A stretch of DNA of 64,000 nt from Neospora caninum Liverpool (Eukaryota; Apicomplexa; Conoidasida; Eucoccidiorida; Sarcocystidae). Position 1 is the first letter of the stretch. Each line of letters starts with the position of its first letter. The notes under the pieces were generated by a model. That model did not search any database and was not told the DNA's origin. It saw nothing but the letters and a program-made list of their open reading frames with translations. Below, piece by piece: positions 36,267-48,000 of this stretch. The position numbers were made by a program, and so were the translations under genes. The stretch covers positions 3,428,714 through 3,492,713 of the forward strand of contig NC_018393.1 in the NCBI RefSeq assembly GCF_000208865.1, in the 5' to 3' direction.

Positions 36267-38264
36267 TTATTCGGACGTCCCTGGAGCTTCCTCTTCCTTG
36301 GACTCAGACTCTGTCGTCGTCTCTGGAGCTTCCTCTTCCTTGGACTCAGACTCTGTCGTCGTCTCTGGAGCTTCCTCTTCCTTGGACTCAGACTCTGTCG
36401 TCGTCTCTGGAGCTTCCTCTTCCTTGGACTCAGACTCTGTCGTCGTCTCTGGAGCTTCCTCTTCCTTGGACTCAGACTCTGTCGTCGTCTCTGGAGCTTC
36501 CTCTTCCTTGGACTCAGACTCTGTCGCCGTCTCTGGAGCTTCCTCTTCCTTGGACTCAGACTCTGTCGTCGTCTCTGGAGCTTCCTCTTCCTTGGACTCA
36601 GACTCTGTCGTCGTCTCTGGAGCTTCCTCTTCCTCGGACTCAGACTCTGTCGTCGTCCGTGGCGCTTCCTCTTCCATGGACTCAGACTCTGTCGTCGTCC
36701 GTGGCGCTGCATCCTCAGCCGGTCGCTGCTGTTCCGGCTGTGGGGTTGTAGGTTCCGGTTCGGAAGTAGGCGACAAAATGGATTCGTCGACCGGTAGATC
36801 AACGCCGCCTGTATTCTCCTTCAGGAAACTGTGCATGTCCGCCACAATTACTCGCGCGATCTCACGTTTCGCCAGATGCTCCAGGAGGGTCACGGCGTCC
36901 GTAGGCGAGAGCGATTCGCCACTTGCAGCAGCAGCATCTACAGTGCGAGCAATCCGCTCCAGCACCTGTCCCGACTCCACTATCGTTTCCTTCAGGACGG
37001 CCTCTTCGCTCTCAAGCCTTGAGACCAACCCCTCTACGACATGAGCGCGGTCTTCGTCGGTCTCTGTCGAGGGCACCTTCTTTTCGGACAACTTCTTGGA
37101 GATAGTCTGCACTGTCGCGTCGACTTCCTTCGCTGCTTTCTCAGCTCCTTCCACCAGTTCTTGAAGATACGCTTGCACCCGCAGCATGGCTGCTTCGGTT
37201 TCATTTTCGCTGAAAGGCCGTTTTGAGTGCACTTTTCCTTTTTGGGATATCTCCGCCATCACCTGGCCTACATCCAAGTTCTTCACGGACTGCACGTTCT
37301 GAAGGATCATTGCCTCGGTCCCGTTGGCGAAGTGCATGCGATTAGCTAGCTGCCGGAGCTTAGGGCTCAACGGCTTTTCTTTTTTAGCCCTCTGGAGCTG
37401 GAAGAGCCCAACCACACCGTATAGGAACATAGCCGCACCAAGGGCGAGACCAGCATTATTCGGCCACTTTAGCATCTCTTTGAACACGAAATCCACAAAA
37501 TCCGGCAGAGAGCCTTGCCTCGTGGTGGTGGCGTGACGCGTCACATATCTGCTAGGCGTCCCTGCCCCACGAAGGCCCGAATTGGGCTGTCCCCCCGCAG
37601 CGCGTGGGGCGGGTGCCGATCGCGAACCGTCCAGGCTGCCGAGCAGCCCTTCCAGGCCATGACCACGCTCAAGCAGTCCCTCGAGAGCTCGGGGGAGTCC
37701 GAATTTCTGATACAGGAACAGGAGGGTGGCTGCAGAGACAACCGCAGCTCCCAGGATAATGCGCTTCTTGGACACGCGACCGGCCGGTTGGGGCGCCCCT
37801 GTGGCAGCGGAGGTTGCGACACGCGGGGGTTTCGCACCGGCTTCCTTCGCGTTCTCGGAGACACCGCTTGTCGCACGTTCCTCTGGAACATCGCTAGGGG
37901 CGTTGTAGAACATCTGGTACCCAAGAGTCGCTGCAGTGACGGCGAGAATGGCAACCGCTGCGACAACGCCCTTTGTAACCCTGCGGGGTGACACGCCCGT
38001 CAGACGACTCCGACTCGAGCTCAGCGTCCCGAAACTTCCCTCATCTCCTGACTCGGTGGACTCCCCATCTTCGTCGTAATCCTCGCTGACCTCCTCTTCC
38101 ACTGCAACGGCGCGCGCCAGCTTTCTAGGCGCTGCCCCGAGAAAGTCTTGCGTCGTCGCAGACTCATACAGAGAGTAACCGAACGCCAAGACTTGGGACT
38201 CCGGCAATGCAACCCAGTGCGTCGCCCCGACGGCGAGCAAGGGGGTAAGAAGTCGTAGCTGCAT
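36267..38264 (-). CDS. Membrane or secreted protein with acidic 14-residue repeats
   Basis: A single open frame of 665 codons starts with a true ATG. Residues 1-29 are hydrophobic and could be a signal peptide. Residues 45-75 are acidic. Hydrophobic segments at about 99-120, 168-190 and 270-290 look membrane-spanning. Residues 300-500 are helical and charged, rich in Glu, Lys and Val, possibly a coiled coil. The C-terminus (about 520-660) is ten near-identical 14-residue repeats of the type PETTTESESKEEEA, ending in GTSE. No enzyme motif is visible. Signal peptide, internal membrane segments and acidic repeats are common in coccidian dense-granule or vacuolar proteins, but I cannot place it in a named family. 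It sits alone in gene-poor DNA. An additional 3' exon is possible. Confidence 0.7.
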   Translation of the reverse strand: MQLRLLTPLLAVGATHWVALPESQVLAFGYSLYESATTQDFLGAAPRKLARAVAVEEEVSEDYDEDGESTESGDEGSFGTLSSSRSRLTGVSPRRVTKGVVAAVAILAVTAATLGYQMFYNAPSDVPEERATSGVSENAKEAGAKPPRVATSAATGAPQPAGRVSKKRIILGAAVVSAATLLFLYQKFGLPRALEGLLERGHGLEGLLGSLDGSRSAPAPRAAGGQPNSGLRGAGTPSRYVTRHATTTRQGSLPDFVDFVFKEMLKWPNNAGLALGAAMFLYGVVGLFQLQRAKKEKPLSPKLRQLANRMHFANGTEAMILQNVQSVKNLDVGQVMAEISQKGKVHSKRPFSENETEAAMLRVQAYLQELVEGAEKAAKEVDATVQTISKKLSEKKVPSTETDEDRAHVVEGLVSRLESEEAVLKETIVESGQVLERIARTVDAAAASGESLSPTDAVTLLEHLAKREIARVIVADMHSFLKENTGGVDLPVDESILSPTSEPEPTTPQPEQQRPAEDAAPRTTTESESMEEEAPRTTTESESEEEEAPETTTESESKEEEAPETTTESESKEEEAPETATESESKEEEAPETTTESESKEEEAPETTTESESKEEEAPETTTESESKEEEAPETTTESESKEEEAPETTTESESKEEEAPGTSE
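36279..36700. repeat. 42-bp coding tandem repeat, 10 copies
   Basis: The core GGACTCAGACTCTGTCG recurs every 42 bases from about 36300 to 36678. Eight copies are nearly identical; the two at the high-coordinate end, first in the protein, are diverged (Arg for Glu, Met or Glu for Lys). The repeat encodes the acidic C-terminal tail of the minus-strand protein and keeps frame. Confidence 0.92.
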
Positions 38265-41232
38265 CTTGCCGTTGCGGTACCGCGGAGTTCGCAGTATGCA
38301 GTTAGGGTCTGCTGTACACGAGAGTGTTCCTCGTTGCGCGTATGTGGCGACAGAAACGCGTGAAGCAAATTGCAGGGAGCATCACTTGCGCGCGGCGGCA
38401 CTCGCAGTCGCTTGTGCCTCGCCGATTGCTCTCGCTTAGGATACACTGCAGTCGACTTCCTCGGACGGATCCCGGTTCTCTCTGTCACCAAAGTGAGGGG
38501 ATCTACGGGGGCCGTGAAAGGCGGACACAACCCAGGTCGACTCGACCGCCCGCAGAAAGCTCTTGCGACTCGGTTAGACAACTAATTTTAAAAAGGGAGA
38601 AAAGGATAAAAGAAGCCAGCGGGTGCGCTAAAGTACGGGCGGAGTGGTGATATGCCACAGCGTCCACTTGCGGTGCGCCCCCGCGGAGCGCCAGTGGGGA
38701 CGAAAATGCGCGGTCCTAGGAAACACAGACTCCACCGGTACTGCGAAAACTGGAGGAGACGCAAACCGAATACGCAAACGATAAACAAAGCAGACAGTCC
38801 GGCACAAAAATATCTGTACTGTGTTGCTCGCCGACACCGAGATACAAAACCTAGTACTCGCGTCCAAGTACTCTTTTCCTGGAATCGGATGCTCCGACGG
38901 AAAGCAGATGCAGATTATGGGCAGTTAATCGGCAGGCGACACGGAACACAAAACACGTGCAGCCCCGGTTTCTAGCGCGAGCATCGTCGAGATTCTGACC
39001 GCCTGTGGGAATGTATCCCTCCAACCCCCGCCCTCCCACCAACGAGAGCCCGCCCGACCGAGCATCGAGTCGCGGGGCGACCGGGAGACGTGAAGCGCTG
39101 GAGGCGGCTGCGAAGGCCGGTCCGTTGACGCGAGCACACCGGCCACATTCCCGGCCTCCATCGGCACTTGCGGCAGCGACCTTCTACCCTTCTTCTCGCA
39201 TGCTCCTCGCACCTCGCATCGGCTCTCTTTTGACGCTCCTCCAGGTCCCACTGGGTTCTGGAGGCTCCAGCGGAGAGGTAACTCGGCGCGCAGTCTGGCC
39301 CCGCCCGCGACCGTCCAGCGCACAAAGCGCCGTGGAGTAGACGGTTCCGTCGGCGGCCTCGGTGAAAAACAAGGCCAGACGTCCGGGCGTCTGCCGAGGT
39401 AGCCTGCCACAGATAGAGATATCCGCGGTTCGCTTCGTGCCGACAAAGATGCGGGTACCTGCGGCGTCTCGTGCTCAAGGAGGACTGGCGTGTTTTCAGG
39501 CCAGTGCTGTCGAGTCGAGTTGCGGAATAATACAGTATGTCAAATGGGACGGATCTCACGAGCATGCACGCACGCGTTTCTTGAGATTGCAAGAGAGTTA
39601 TTGCTGTGACATCCAGCGTCTAGACCATTTTGAGAGAGCTTGCGGCGTCGGACTTGCCAGAGGATTGAACTGCTCTCAACCGATGCCTGCTGAATCTACC
39701 TCCTGGGTCGCTGCACGGAAAACTCGTGCTGGATATCACCACTAGCAGGTACATACTTTCGAGTAGACATGACAGCCGAAATGGCGACAGAAACTGAATA
39801 AACCATTGTCTCGCGTCAAGTGAAGTTTCAACGGAAAAGTCGACCGAAAGGGAAGCAGGATGCCAGAGATGGACTGCCTCCGATAATGCGGCGCCTTGCG
39901 CGGGAAACAGAAACTTTGGATCCACCCCAAAAGCATCGGCGCGGTCAACAATGTCTCAAATTGCTGCGTTACCTGCATCCAGGAAGTGACGAACTGGGTC
40001 TCCTAGTGATTGGCAATCCTGGTACCCCGTACCCCAACCGGCGTTGAAGCAAGATGTAGAGTCCACTTCAAGTCAGCAGCATACCAGCAGCAGCCCTAGT
40101 TTACTGTTCACATCGCCCCCATTAAGTCGAGGATTTCTCGGAGCTTGGATAACCGGACTGTCGACACACAGCACACCTACTTTACGTCATCCGGCAACGC
40201 GTCCCCAGAACTGGCTGTTCCCAACTTGTGAAAGAATCAACGCGATGGGCCGCCTATTGAAGGGCTATCGTTAGACCAAAGAACTGCCACCAACGTTACC
40301 ATTATCCGTTTTCCAGCAAGACATCTACCACGAGACGGGACTAAAACCAGAGATACGCCGGTCGTGTTCAACACTGTCTCCTGCTGCTGTACTGCCTAGC
40401 GATCTAAGTGCCATGGCCGAGAAATGTGGGGAAGCAGGTGAGGAGAAATCTGATGCTATCTCAGATATTATGGAACGATCCATTCCGGAATGGGAAGCGA
40501 GAGGGAGGGAGAAAATATTGTGACTCAAAAACAGGGAGTTATGTTAGCGCTGAGGTATTCTTCCCGGGAAAAAACGAGTAAAATACGTGAGACACAAACA
40601 CGAAGATATTCTCTAGAGAAAAGCGACTTTGTGCTTCCCCCTAGATCCACACCACCTTTCCATTTCTAGTGCAGACGCACACATTACGCGACTGGCAGAA
40701 ACTTTGGTGAGTCAAAAAAGACTGATCCCCTCTAGCGGAGCCATCCCAACGGGTTAGAGAGTACGCATTTTGACGACTGACGCCTTGACGCCCTCATTTC
40801 TCTCCTTCCCTCGTTCCAAACGGAACGTCGAGAGCCCACTTCAGACGTTCTCAACTTAGTCTCTTTCCTTACACCGGCGGAGGCTTCGTCACGCGGCCGG
40901 AAATGCCTGCCGCTACAGTACGGCTGTCTTCTTAGCAGGAGTTAAATCCAAACTGCCTCCGGTTCTTTCGAAATGTCACTTCGACACCTGCTTTTTGTCG
41001 TAAGAGCGCCGTGATGACTGACTCTTTCTCCTCCGCAGCATAGACAGTCGGAAACTACGGCGAGTTCTTCACCATATACTTGTGAGTGGCCGTCCTCGAA
41101 ACCCTCCCTTGCACTGCTTCTCGTCGGTTCCGTTTGAAGGCTTTTTCCCGCCGTTGTCCGTTTGGAACAGCAAAGCAACACAGACGAAAACAGGAAGATG
41201 CTACAGACTTAAAAGGAAAAGAAGTGAGGAAC
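38265..41232. other. Gene-poor region upstream of the repeat protein
   Basis: About 3 kb lies between the start of the repeat-protein gene and the end of the small minus-strand gene. The right part should include the latter's 3' UTR. A minus-strand frame at 40942-41181 ends in a passable C-terminal stretch (GEELAVVSDCLCC) but has no supported splice partner. I see no other gene, repeat or RNA. Confidence 0.4.
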
Positions 41233-42898
41233 TTATTTCCCAGTCCTAATGCGTTGCTGAGCTTGCTGATTCAACTGTGCAGCCCTTGTTCTCTCGGGGG
41301 CGAATCGGACGGGAGTGTACCCGTAGGCACCCCACACATTTCCTGCTGTGTCGACACCGTAGTTGTACTGTGTCTGAAAGCAAACACACACAGAAAGCTA
41401 CTCGGGGTATCCAATCCAGTGCTCTGTGTTGGGCATTTTGAAAGCAACCCACAGTTCAACAGCGCTCATTTTAACATGTTGTTTATTGGAGTACGGAAGA
41501 CGGGGTCGTTAGTAAGCGTCAGGAGCGGCTAAATGTCAACCAAACTTGCGAATTTTAGGTTTCCGTGAAATCTATTTTGAAGAAGAGGCTTCATACCTGG
41601 GTGTGACCCTCACAGCGAGTTTATGCTTGTGACCAGATGAACACAAAGACGGGGAGGCACTCTTCACGATGAACTATTTTACTGTACGATAAGGAGCGGC
41701 TCTGCCAGATCGTGACCGGCCAGATAGACAGTGGATTTTTCGCTTCTGCCGCCTCTGTCGTATAATGCAGAAGCCGTCGCACCGTAACACAGACACGACG
41801 GTCAACGCAGGACGGTCCCGCGTCCAAGTCCTAGTCAAACGTTGAATCACGGACAACAAGTTTGCTGCTGTCCTCTTCCCCTCCTGCCCGCGGGCGTGTG
41901 TGGGGGGTCTCGCTCTCAGCCTTCTGTCTCGTAACTCGGTAACTTTGGAAAACTACCTGCAAAATGTACGGGAAGCTTGCCCGAATGCTGTCGTAGAGAG
42001 CGTTAGCCAGTAGCGCATTCATGTCCTCCTGCGGGGGCTCTTCGAAAGGACACGGGCAAGAGACAGCCGCCGGGAGACGCTGCCGTGCCGCGGGCTTCGC
42101 GTCGTAGTGGTAAGACCAGTGGACCGGGGCGCTAGTCATGTAACGCGCTGGTGCGCTCACGGGTAGTTCTTGGGAGGGAGAAGCTGACAGAAACAGCATA
42201 AAAATCACACGCAAGGAAGCGTTCCTGCTCGGGGGTTGCCCACCTGTACCCGCCCTTCATTTCCCGCAGTGTTACTGCATGGTGACGTCAGTTTGACGTT
42301 CTGAACACCACCAACAAATGCAAAAGGAGGTACCAGCGTGGACTCAAGTCCCAACACATGGCCAAGGCGGAGAGACAGCACCACCTGAACGGGCGAAAAG
42401 AGATTTTTACTCACACCCGGTGGAAATGAGGACCATCTCAAAACGGGCTGGGACCGCTTTCTGGCGTTCGCCAAGCCAGGCAATTTCCGGCAGAAACCAC
42501 CGGACCCGCTGTGAAGACGTGTGCTGTGTTGAAGCACAATTCCACGTGCAGCGAACCTCTCGGCCGTTTCCAGAAAACTCCACTCGGCGCACTCGTCCGG
42601 CAGAAAAGCGCAGTTCAGCTGCGCTTTCGGCGCGCGCACACACAAGGTGGTTGACTGTAAAAATAGAGCGTTCAAAACACTTTCTGAGCTTTGCGTGCGC
42701 GGAACTTGCCCACGCCACGCGTGACTTAAAAATGCCTTTTTGGTCTTCGCGCCCGTTTACTAGTCCAGTTGCTCGCCTACCTGAGCCGGCCGGTTGCGCC
42801 ATCGTTCGGGAAGAAATCAGTGAAGGAATGTCGAGGATACACGGGATCGCCTCTCCTTGTAGGGTCCGGGGTTTTGTTATCGCGCTTCCTTTCGGCAT
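41233..42898 (-). CDS. Small unidentified protein, three exons
   Basis: Exons 42898-42781, 42183-41957 and 41373-41233 join in frame to about 161 residues. Both introns have good sites: donor TCAG|GTAGGC to acceptor TTCTGTCAG, and CAG|GTAGTT to TGCTTTCAG. The last exon has clear coding character (YNYGVDTAGNVWGAYGYTP, then FAPERTRAAQLNQQ) and ends RTGK-stop. The middle exon includes MNALLANALYDSIRASFP, which could be an amphipathic helix. Two starts are possible: the ATG at 42898, or an internal one that gives an N-terminus of MAQPAGS. I see no signal peptide, membrane segment or known domain and do not assign a function. It shares a divergent promoter region with the copper ATPase. Because all its exons are short it is easily lost among other open frames. 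Confidence 0.6.
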
Positions 42899-44529
42899 GT
42901 GAAAGAGGGGATTCTTCAGCTGGTTCGCGTTTCACGAAGCCGCGTTGGACCTCCGCGACACACACAAACACGGTCCTTATCTCTCTGGGGAACTCACGCG
43001 CAGTGCTCAAGGGATCGGTTCTTTGAGAAATCTGGAAAGCGCCTCGGAAAAGGGAGATGACACGAAAGGAAAGGAAATGAGGCAGTGCCCATTGGCCCCG
43101 TCAGCCTCAAAACTAGCCAACGGTGTGTGTCGCGATATCGAACTCGGCAGAGCGGCCTCGAGTGTGGTTCTCGAGTCTCGTGCGGCAGTTGTTCTCGCGG
43201 CGCCCGCAGCCCGTTCGCACTCGAGTTCCTGCGCACTCGACGCCCCGCCGCCGAGCGTGTGGCGAGAAGGTCGTGCGTGCACCGACTCTGCCTTTCTGGG
43301 GGACCTTACGGGGTCGATTTATTTCTTTGAAAGATGCCTTTCTCTCTGAACCGCAACCCCTCCCTTGATTCCCGATCCGGAACTCGCACACAGTGTGGGC
43401 TGAAAAACAGAGAGAGGACGAGCACGTCCCCTGGACCGTCCGCACGCATCCTGCCAGCGCGAAACGCCCCCTCTCTGGAGCTCCACATCCTTTGCTCTGC
43501 CACACAAATGAGAGGAGGCGAAAGGCGCTGGAGCGGGTTTCTCTTCCTTTGCTCTGTGACCACACCTAGCGAACCGAGTTAGAGAAACAGGCTGCACACG
43601 GGGACTCGGTTGAGCACGGGTTTGCCGCTTCGCCTTGCGAAATCGAGTCGGACGCTCTCACTCTCTCTGCCTTGCTAGCCTCTCTCCCCGTCCTTTTGCG
43701 CGCTACGGTGCCTTGGTGTGCCGTGACGAACGGCCCGCCCGGCGCAACTATTTGCTGGCTCACCAAGGAACCGTTTTCCCGGTACCCTTCCGACAAGAAA
43801 TCGGGAAAATGGCGGAAAGCCCAGACGGCTTCCCTTGGCACCGGGACCAAACATGTCGCCCCAAGTCGTAAGCGAAAAAAGCCTTGCCCAGAGAAACAGC
43901 GGCCGCGCCTGGATTCCCGCGATGAGGCGACCTGGCAACCCTAGTTGGTTCTTGGAAGTCATACCCCTCCCACTTGCACAGATCTGTTCACATGTCTGCA
44001 TTTGTGGACTCTGGCGCGCCCGAGGCTCCTTCCCTTAGGATGTCACCTTTTCTAAAAAAACACCCCCCGTCCGTGCTGGACGACAGCCGGGGGCGCAACT
44101 GCTGTAGTGGGGCCAAACCAGAGTCGCGTTGATTATAAACAGCTGGAGAGGAACATATTTTTGGAAAACTCACTTTCCAGAGTCGAGCAAGCCTCTGAAA
44201 AACTCGCTCATGGACAAACCAGGCCCATGCGAATTCGTTGTCCCGTTTCCCCCGTCCGTTGCTGCTGGACGTTCACGTCCCGTCTCCGCGCGCGACTGCG
44301 TCTTCGCGTGGCTGTGTGCGACGTTGAGTTGCCTGCGGCCCATTTTTTTTCCACACGGCTTCTTCCTGTAGATCATATTCCAGCCGAGGGTCTTTTCCCC
44401 ATCGTCTGTTGTTCTTCCACTGTGAATTCCAACTCAATCGACGGGAAATTCGCGTCCCAGAACTCTCTACCGGTTTCACGCTGCGTTCTCGGCCATTTCA
44501 GCTTCTCTCGCGCACTCAAGCTTTTAAAA
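42899..44529. promoter_or_regulatory. Divergent intergenic region (small gene / copper ATPase)
   Basis: About 1.6 kb separates the two start codons, so both promoters should lie here. Several overlapping open frames on both strands have no coding character. I did not identify a specific binding site. Confidence 0.4.
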
Positions 44530-45001
44530 ATGGATGAACCTGCGATAGGAGAACCCTCGGAAGCTGCGTATGTTCCCCTTTCGTCTGCATCCACTTCGCA
44601 GCATCCTCGCACCGACGTATGGGAATTTCAAGTTGGGGGGATGCGGTGCGGGAACTGCGCCAGGAAAATCGAAAACAGACTGAGACAGACCTTCACGTCC
44701 AGCATTCTCAGCGTTGATGTCGATGTTCGGGGGGGACGCGTGAAAGTTTCCGCCACCCGCTCTCCTGGCGCATCCGACACAGTAAGGCTGTCCTGTGCAC
44801 GCCAAAGGACCGTTCCGCCCTGAAAACATCTGCTGCTCGGCACATTATAGTTGAGTGAACTGTCGCGCAAACACTTTTGCGTATCGTGACTATGCACCAT
44901 GCGTAGCATGGCGAAGATCTTTGTACATATATACCTATATATATACATATATATACCTATATATATATATATGCCTATATATATACCTATATATATATAT
45001 A

Positions 45002-45038
<37 letters not shown>

Positions 45039-48000
45039 CTGCATGCATGCCCATGTGCACCTTGCCGTGGATGTGCATCTGATTTTTCGTCCACTCCACA
45101 CGCGTATGCTTCTGGCCCACTCGCCGACGCGCAGACCCTTCCAGATCGCAGTGAACGACTCGCAAGCTGGTCGTCTCTCGCTCGTCGGGTCCCGCTTGCC
45201 TCACTCTGTCCGTGTCTTTCGCCTCTTGCTCCCATGCCTGGATCTTCTGCCGCTCTTTTCTGCTTCCGCTTCTTAGTCTGCGTTGTCTCTCCGCATCCCT
45301 GTCCGTCTCTCTCCTCCCTTTCAGGCCGGCGTCGTGACACATGCCGAGATTGCAGGCGCGATTGCAGTCCTTGGACTAGACGTCTCGCTCCTGAGCAGTG
45401 GTTCACCAGTTGCCGCTTCGTGTGTTGCGTCGGTCGATTTCTCGGCGTCAACTTCTCTGGCCACAACGGTCGAGACCGGGAAACAAGCGGAGAGGGGCGC
45501 TGAAGAGAACCGGGGAAACCCGGAGGCGAGTCTGAAGGAGCAACTGCGTTATGCGGAACTCAGAGTCGAAGGTGAGAAAGACGCGTCTCATGTGTGCTAG
45601 CCGCTTTCGCTTGACCAGCGTATGCGCCGCTGCGTGTGAACTTTGCCTGCCATCCAGCGGTTTCGCCTTCATAGGTGCATGCAACTTTTCTGTCTCCACA
45701 GAGGTGCCTGCGTGTCTCGTACACACGTGCATGCACGTAGACGCAACTGTGTGTACGGACGTAGCTGACGCGAGCAGACGCGGCGGACTTTCCCCGACCC
45801 ACGCGCCTCCTTCCTTCTCTGCTCCCCACCTGAGCGAGTTTGTGTCGCCTCCGAGGGCTCGACCGCGCTTGCGTCTTGGCTTGTCGTCTCGGGGGGGTTC
45901 CCAGACAGGTATCTGTCTCCGGCGAATCGCGTGCGGAAGAGGCTGATTGAATGTCACTTTCAGGCATGACCTGCGCGTCTTGCGCGAGACACATCGAAAA
46001 GCATGTACAGAAGCTGCCAGGCGTGCTGTCGGTCGCCGTCAATCTGATCCTGGAGTCAGCGACGGTTGAGTACCGAGCCTCGTGCCATGCGTCGTCGCCG
46101 ACTGTGACCGTCGAGGACATCCGTCGCCACGTAGAAGACTTGGGCTACCGCACAAGTGTGGGCCTCGATCGGCCTCTCTATACGTCCTCCGCTGCATCGG
46201 TGTTTCCTAAGCGTGCGTCTCCGTCTGGCGACGGCGGAGGAGCGGCCGGTTCAGCGACTGAGAGCACAGGGGAGAAAACGAGGCGAGCTTCCTCGTCTGC
46301 TCTTTTGGCTCCATGTACCCCTCCAGCAGCGACATTACACCTGTGTCTGCTCCCGCCTTTTCCGTCTCGCGCTCTGGAGTCCTGCTCGCCTCAAGCAGAC
46401 TTGCCGACGTTCTCTTCTTCCTCTCGCGGCGCTTCGCGTGCGTCTTCCTCGCTTCTCAACCCCAACACGCAGCCTCTCCTTCAGTCCGCCTCGACGCAGG
46501 CCGAGCCACGGCCGACGCCGCCGCTTCCCGCTCGGCCTTTTGCGCGTGCACGCGCAGTTCCACAGGCGCATGCGCGTCCCTCTTCTTCGGCCGCGGATGC
46601 GTCGGGCCCCCGGTGTTCGGCTGCTCCCTCGGAATCCGTAGCAGCCTTCGTCAGCTGGCTAGAGAAGCAACAAGGCATTATCGCCGTCGCCAGTGCGTCC
46701 GACGCAGGCGCAGCGGAACGCGCCCGACGCAGGTCCCAGGTTTTCTTCTCTTTGCTGCGAAGCGCGACGAGCCGTGGAGAGGACGACGCTGCTCTGTCTC
46801 GGGGGCCGTCCGCCTACCCACCTTCTCTCGCCTCCTCCGCTCTTTGCGCTCCCCACGAAACGCGCTGGGAGCGGCGCGACTTTCAGCTGGGTCTGCCGGG
46901 GATCCGAGTCACCTATTCGCCCGACCAAATTGGCGCGCGGGAGATTTTGGAGCGCGCCCGGGAGGCCGGATGGAGCGTCGAGTGGGACTCGACCGGCAAA
47001 AAGAAATTTGGAGACCTCCAGCAGGCAGCACACGCAGAAAACGCACTAGGCAAACAGTTTGTGTGTGCGCTCCTTCCGTCGATAGTCGTTTTCGCGGTGA
47101 TGATGATCATCCCCATGGACGCGTTCCCCGAATGGATGGTGAGCGGGAGACAGCGAGGGACCGAGCCAGGAACTCGGTGGGTGGCAGGCGCAGCAGGCGG
47201 GTGTTGCGCGATTCCACACGTTTGCGAACTCGACGGCATGTGGAGCGTGGCGTAGACGACGTTCTTGGGGCTTCGCGTTGCGTCGCGAGAGTCCCTCGGT
47301 CGACCGCGTGTCTGCTCATCTGTTGACGCGTTTTCTTTTCCTCGCGCAGGCGCCTGCTGCGCCTCACGGAACGCGTCTTGGCCTCCCCCTTTTCTGGCTC
47401 TGCAGCGTGACGCCTCCTTGCTGACTCGTCGTGTCTGTGTGCAGAACCTCCGAGTGCTTCCGGGGATCTCCGCGCGCCTGCTCGTCGTCCTGCTCCTAAC
47501 GACAGCAGTCATGTACGGCCCCGGTTGGCGCTTTCACCGCGCGGCGTATGAGGCCGCGCGTCGCGGTATGACGGACATGAACGTCTTGGTCTCTCTGGCA
47601 ACGAACATCGCCTTCCTGTATTCGCTCGTCGCTGTTATCTTCACCATCTACGTTTCTGTAACTGTCCCACCTGGGGGCCGGCTGGCCGCGTCAACGGGTT
47701 CTCTCGCTTTGTCAAGTCACGGGACTCCGTTTCGCTCCCCGTCCTCTGCAAGTCTGACATCGCCCCCGTTGAGGTCTTCGCCTCTCGCTTCGTTTTCGCT
47801 ATCACCTGGCGCTGTGGTCGATCCTGCTGGACCGGCATATTCTTCGTCGGCTGTCGAGATCGTGACGCGAGGAGCGGGACTGGGAGAACCACGGAAGCAG
47901 CTTTTAGACGCAGTGCAGGAGCTCTCTCTGTCAGAAGAGAGCGTTGAACAGGAATGGAACTTCAAATTCTCCATTCTGCCCTCACACGCGCGCCGCTTCT

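Noticed and set aside
36213..37044. Plus-strand open frames over the acidic repeat gene
   Set aside because: They are antisense shadows of the 42-bp repeat; the minus frame has a true ATG, membrane segments and a 665-codon length.
40942..41181. Minus-strand frame ending EAVWI-stop
   Set aside because: Only the end looks protein-like; no acceptor or upstream exon in phase was found, and the small gene already stops at 41233.
42318..42902. Plus-strand 194-codon frame
   Set aside because: It is antisense to the small three-exon gene and its intron, without domains or splice partners.
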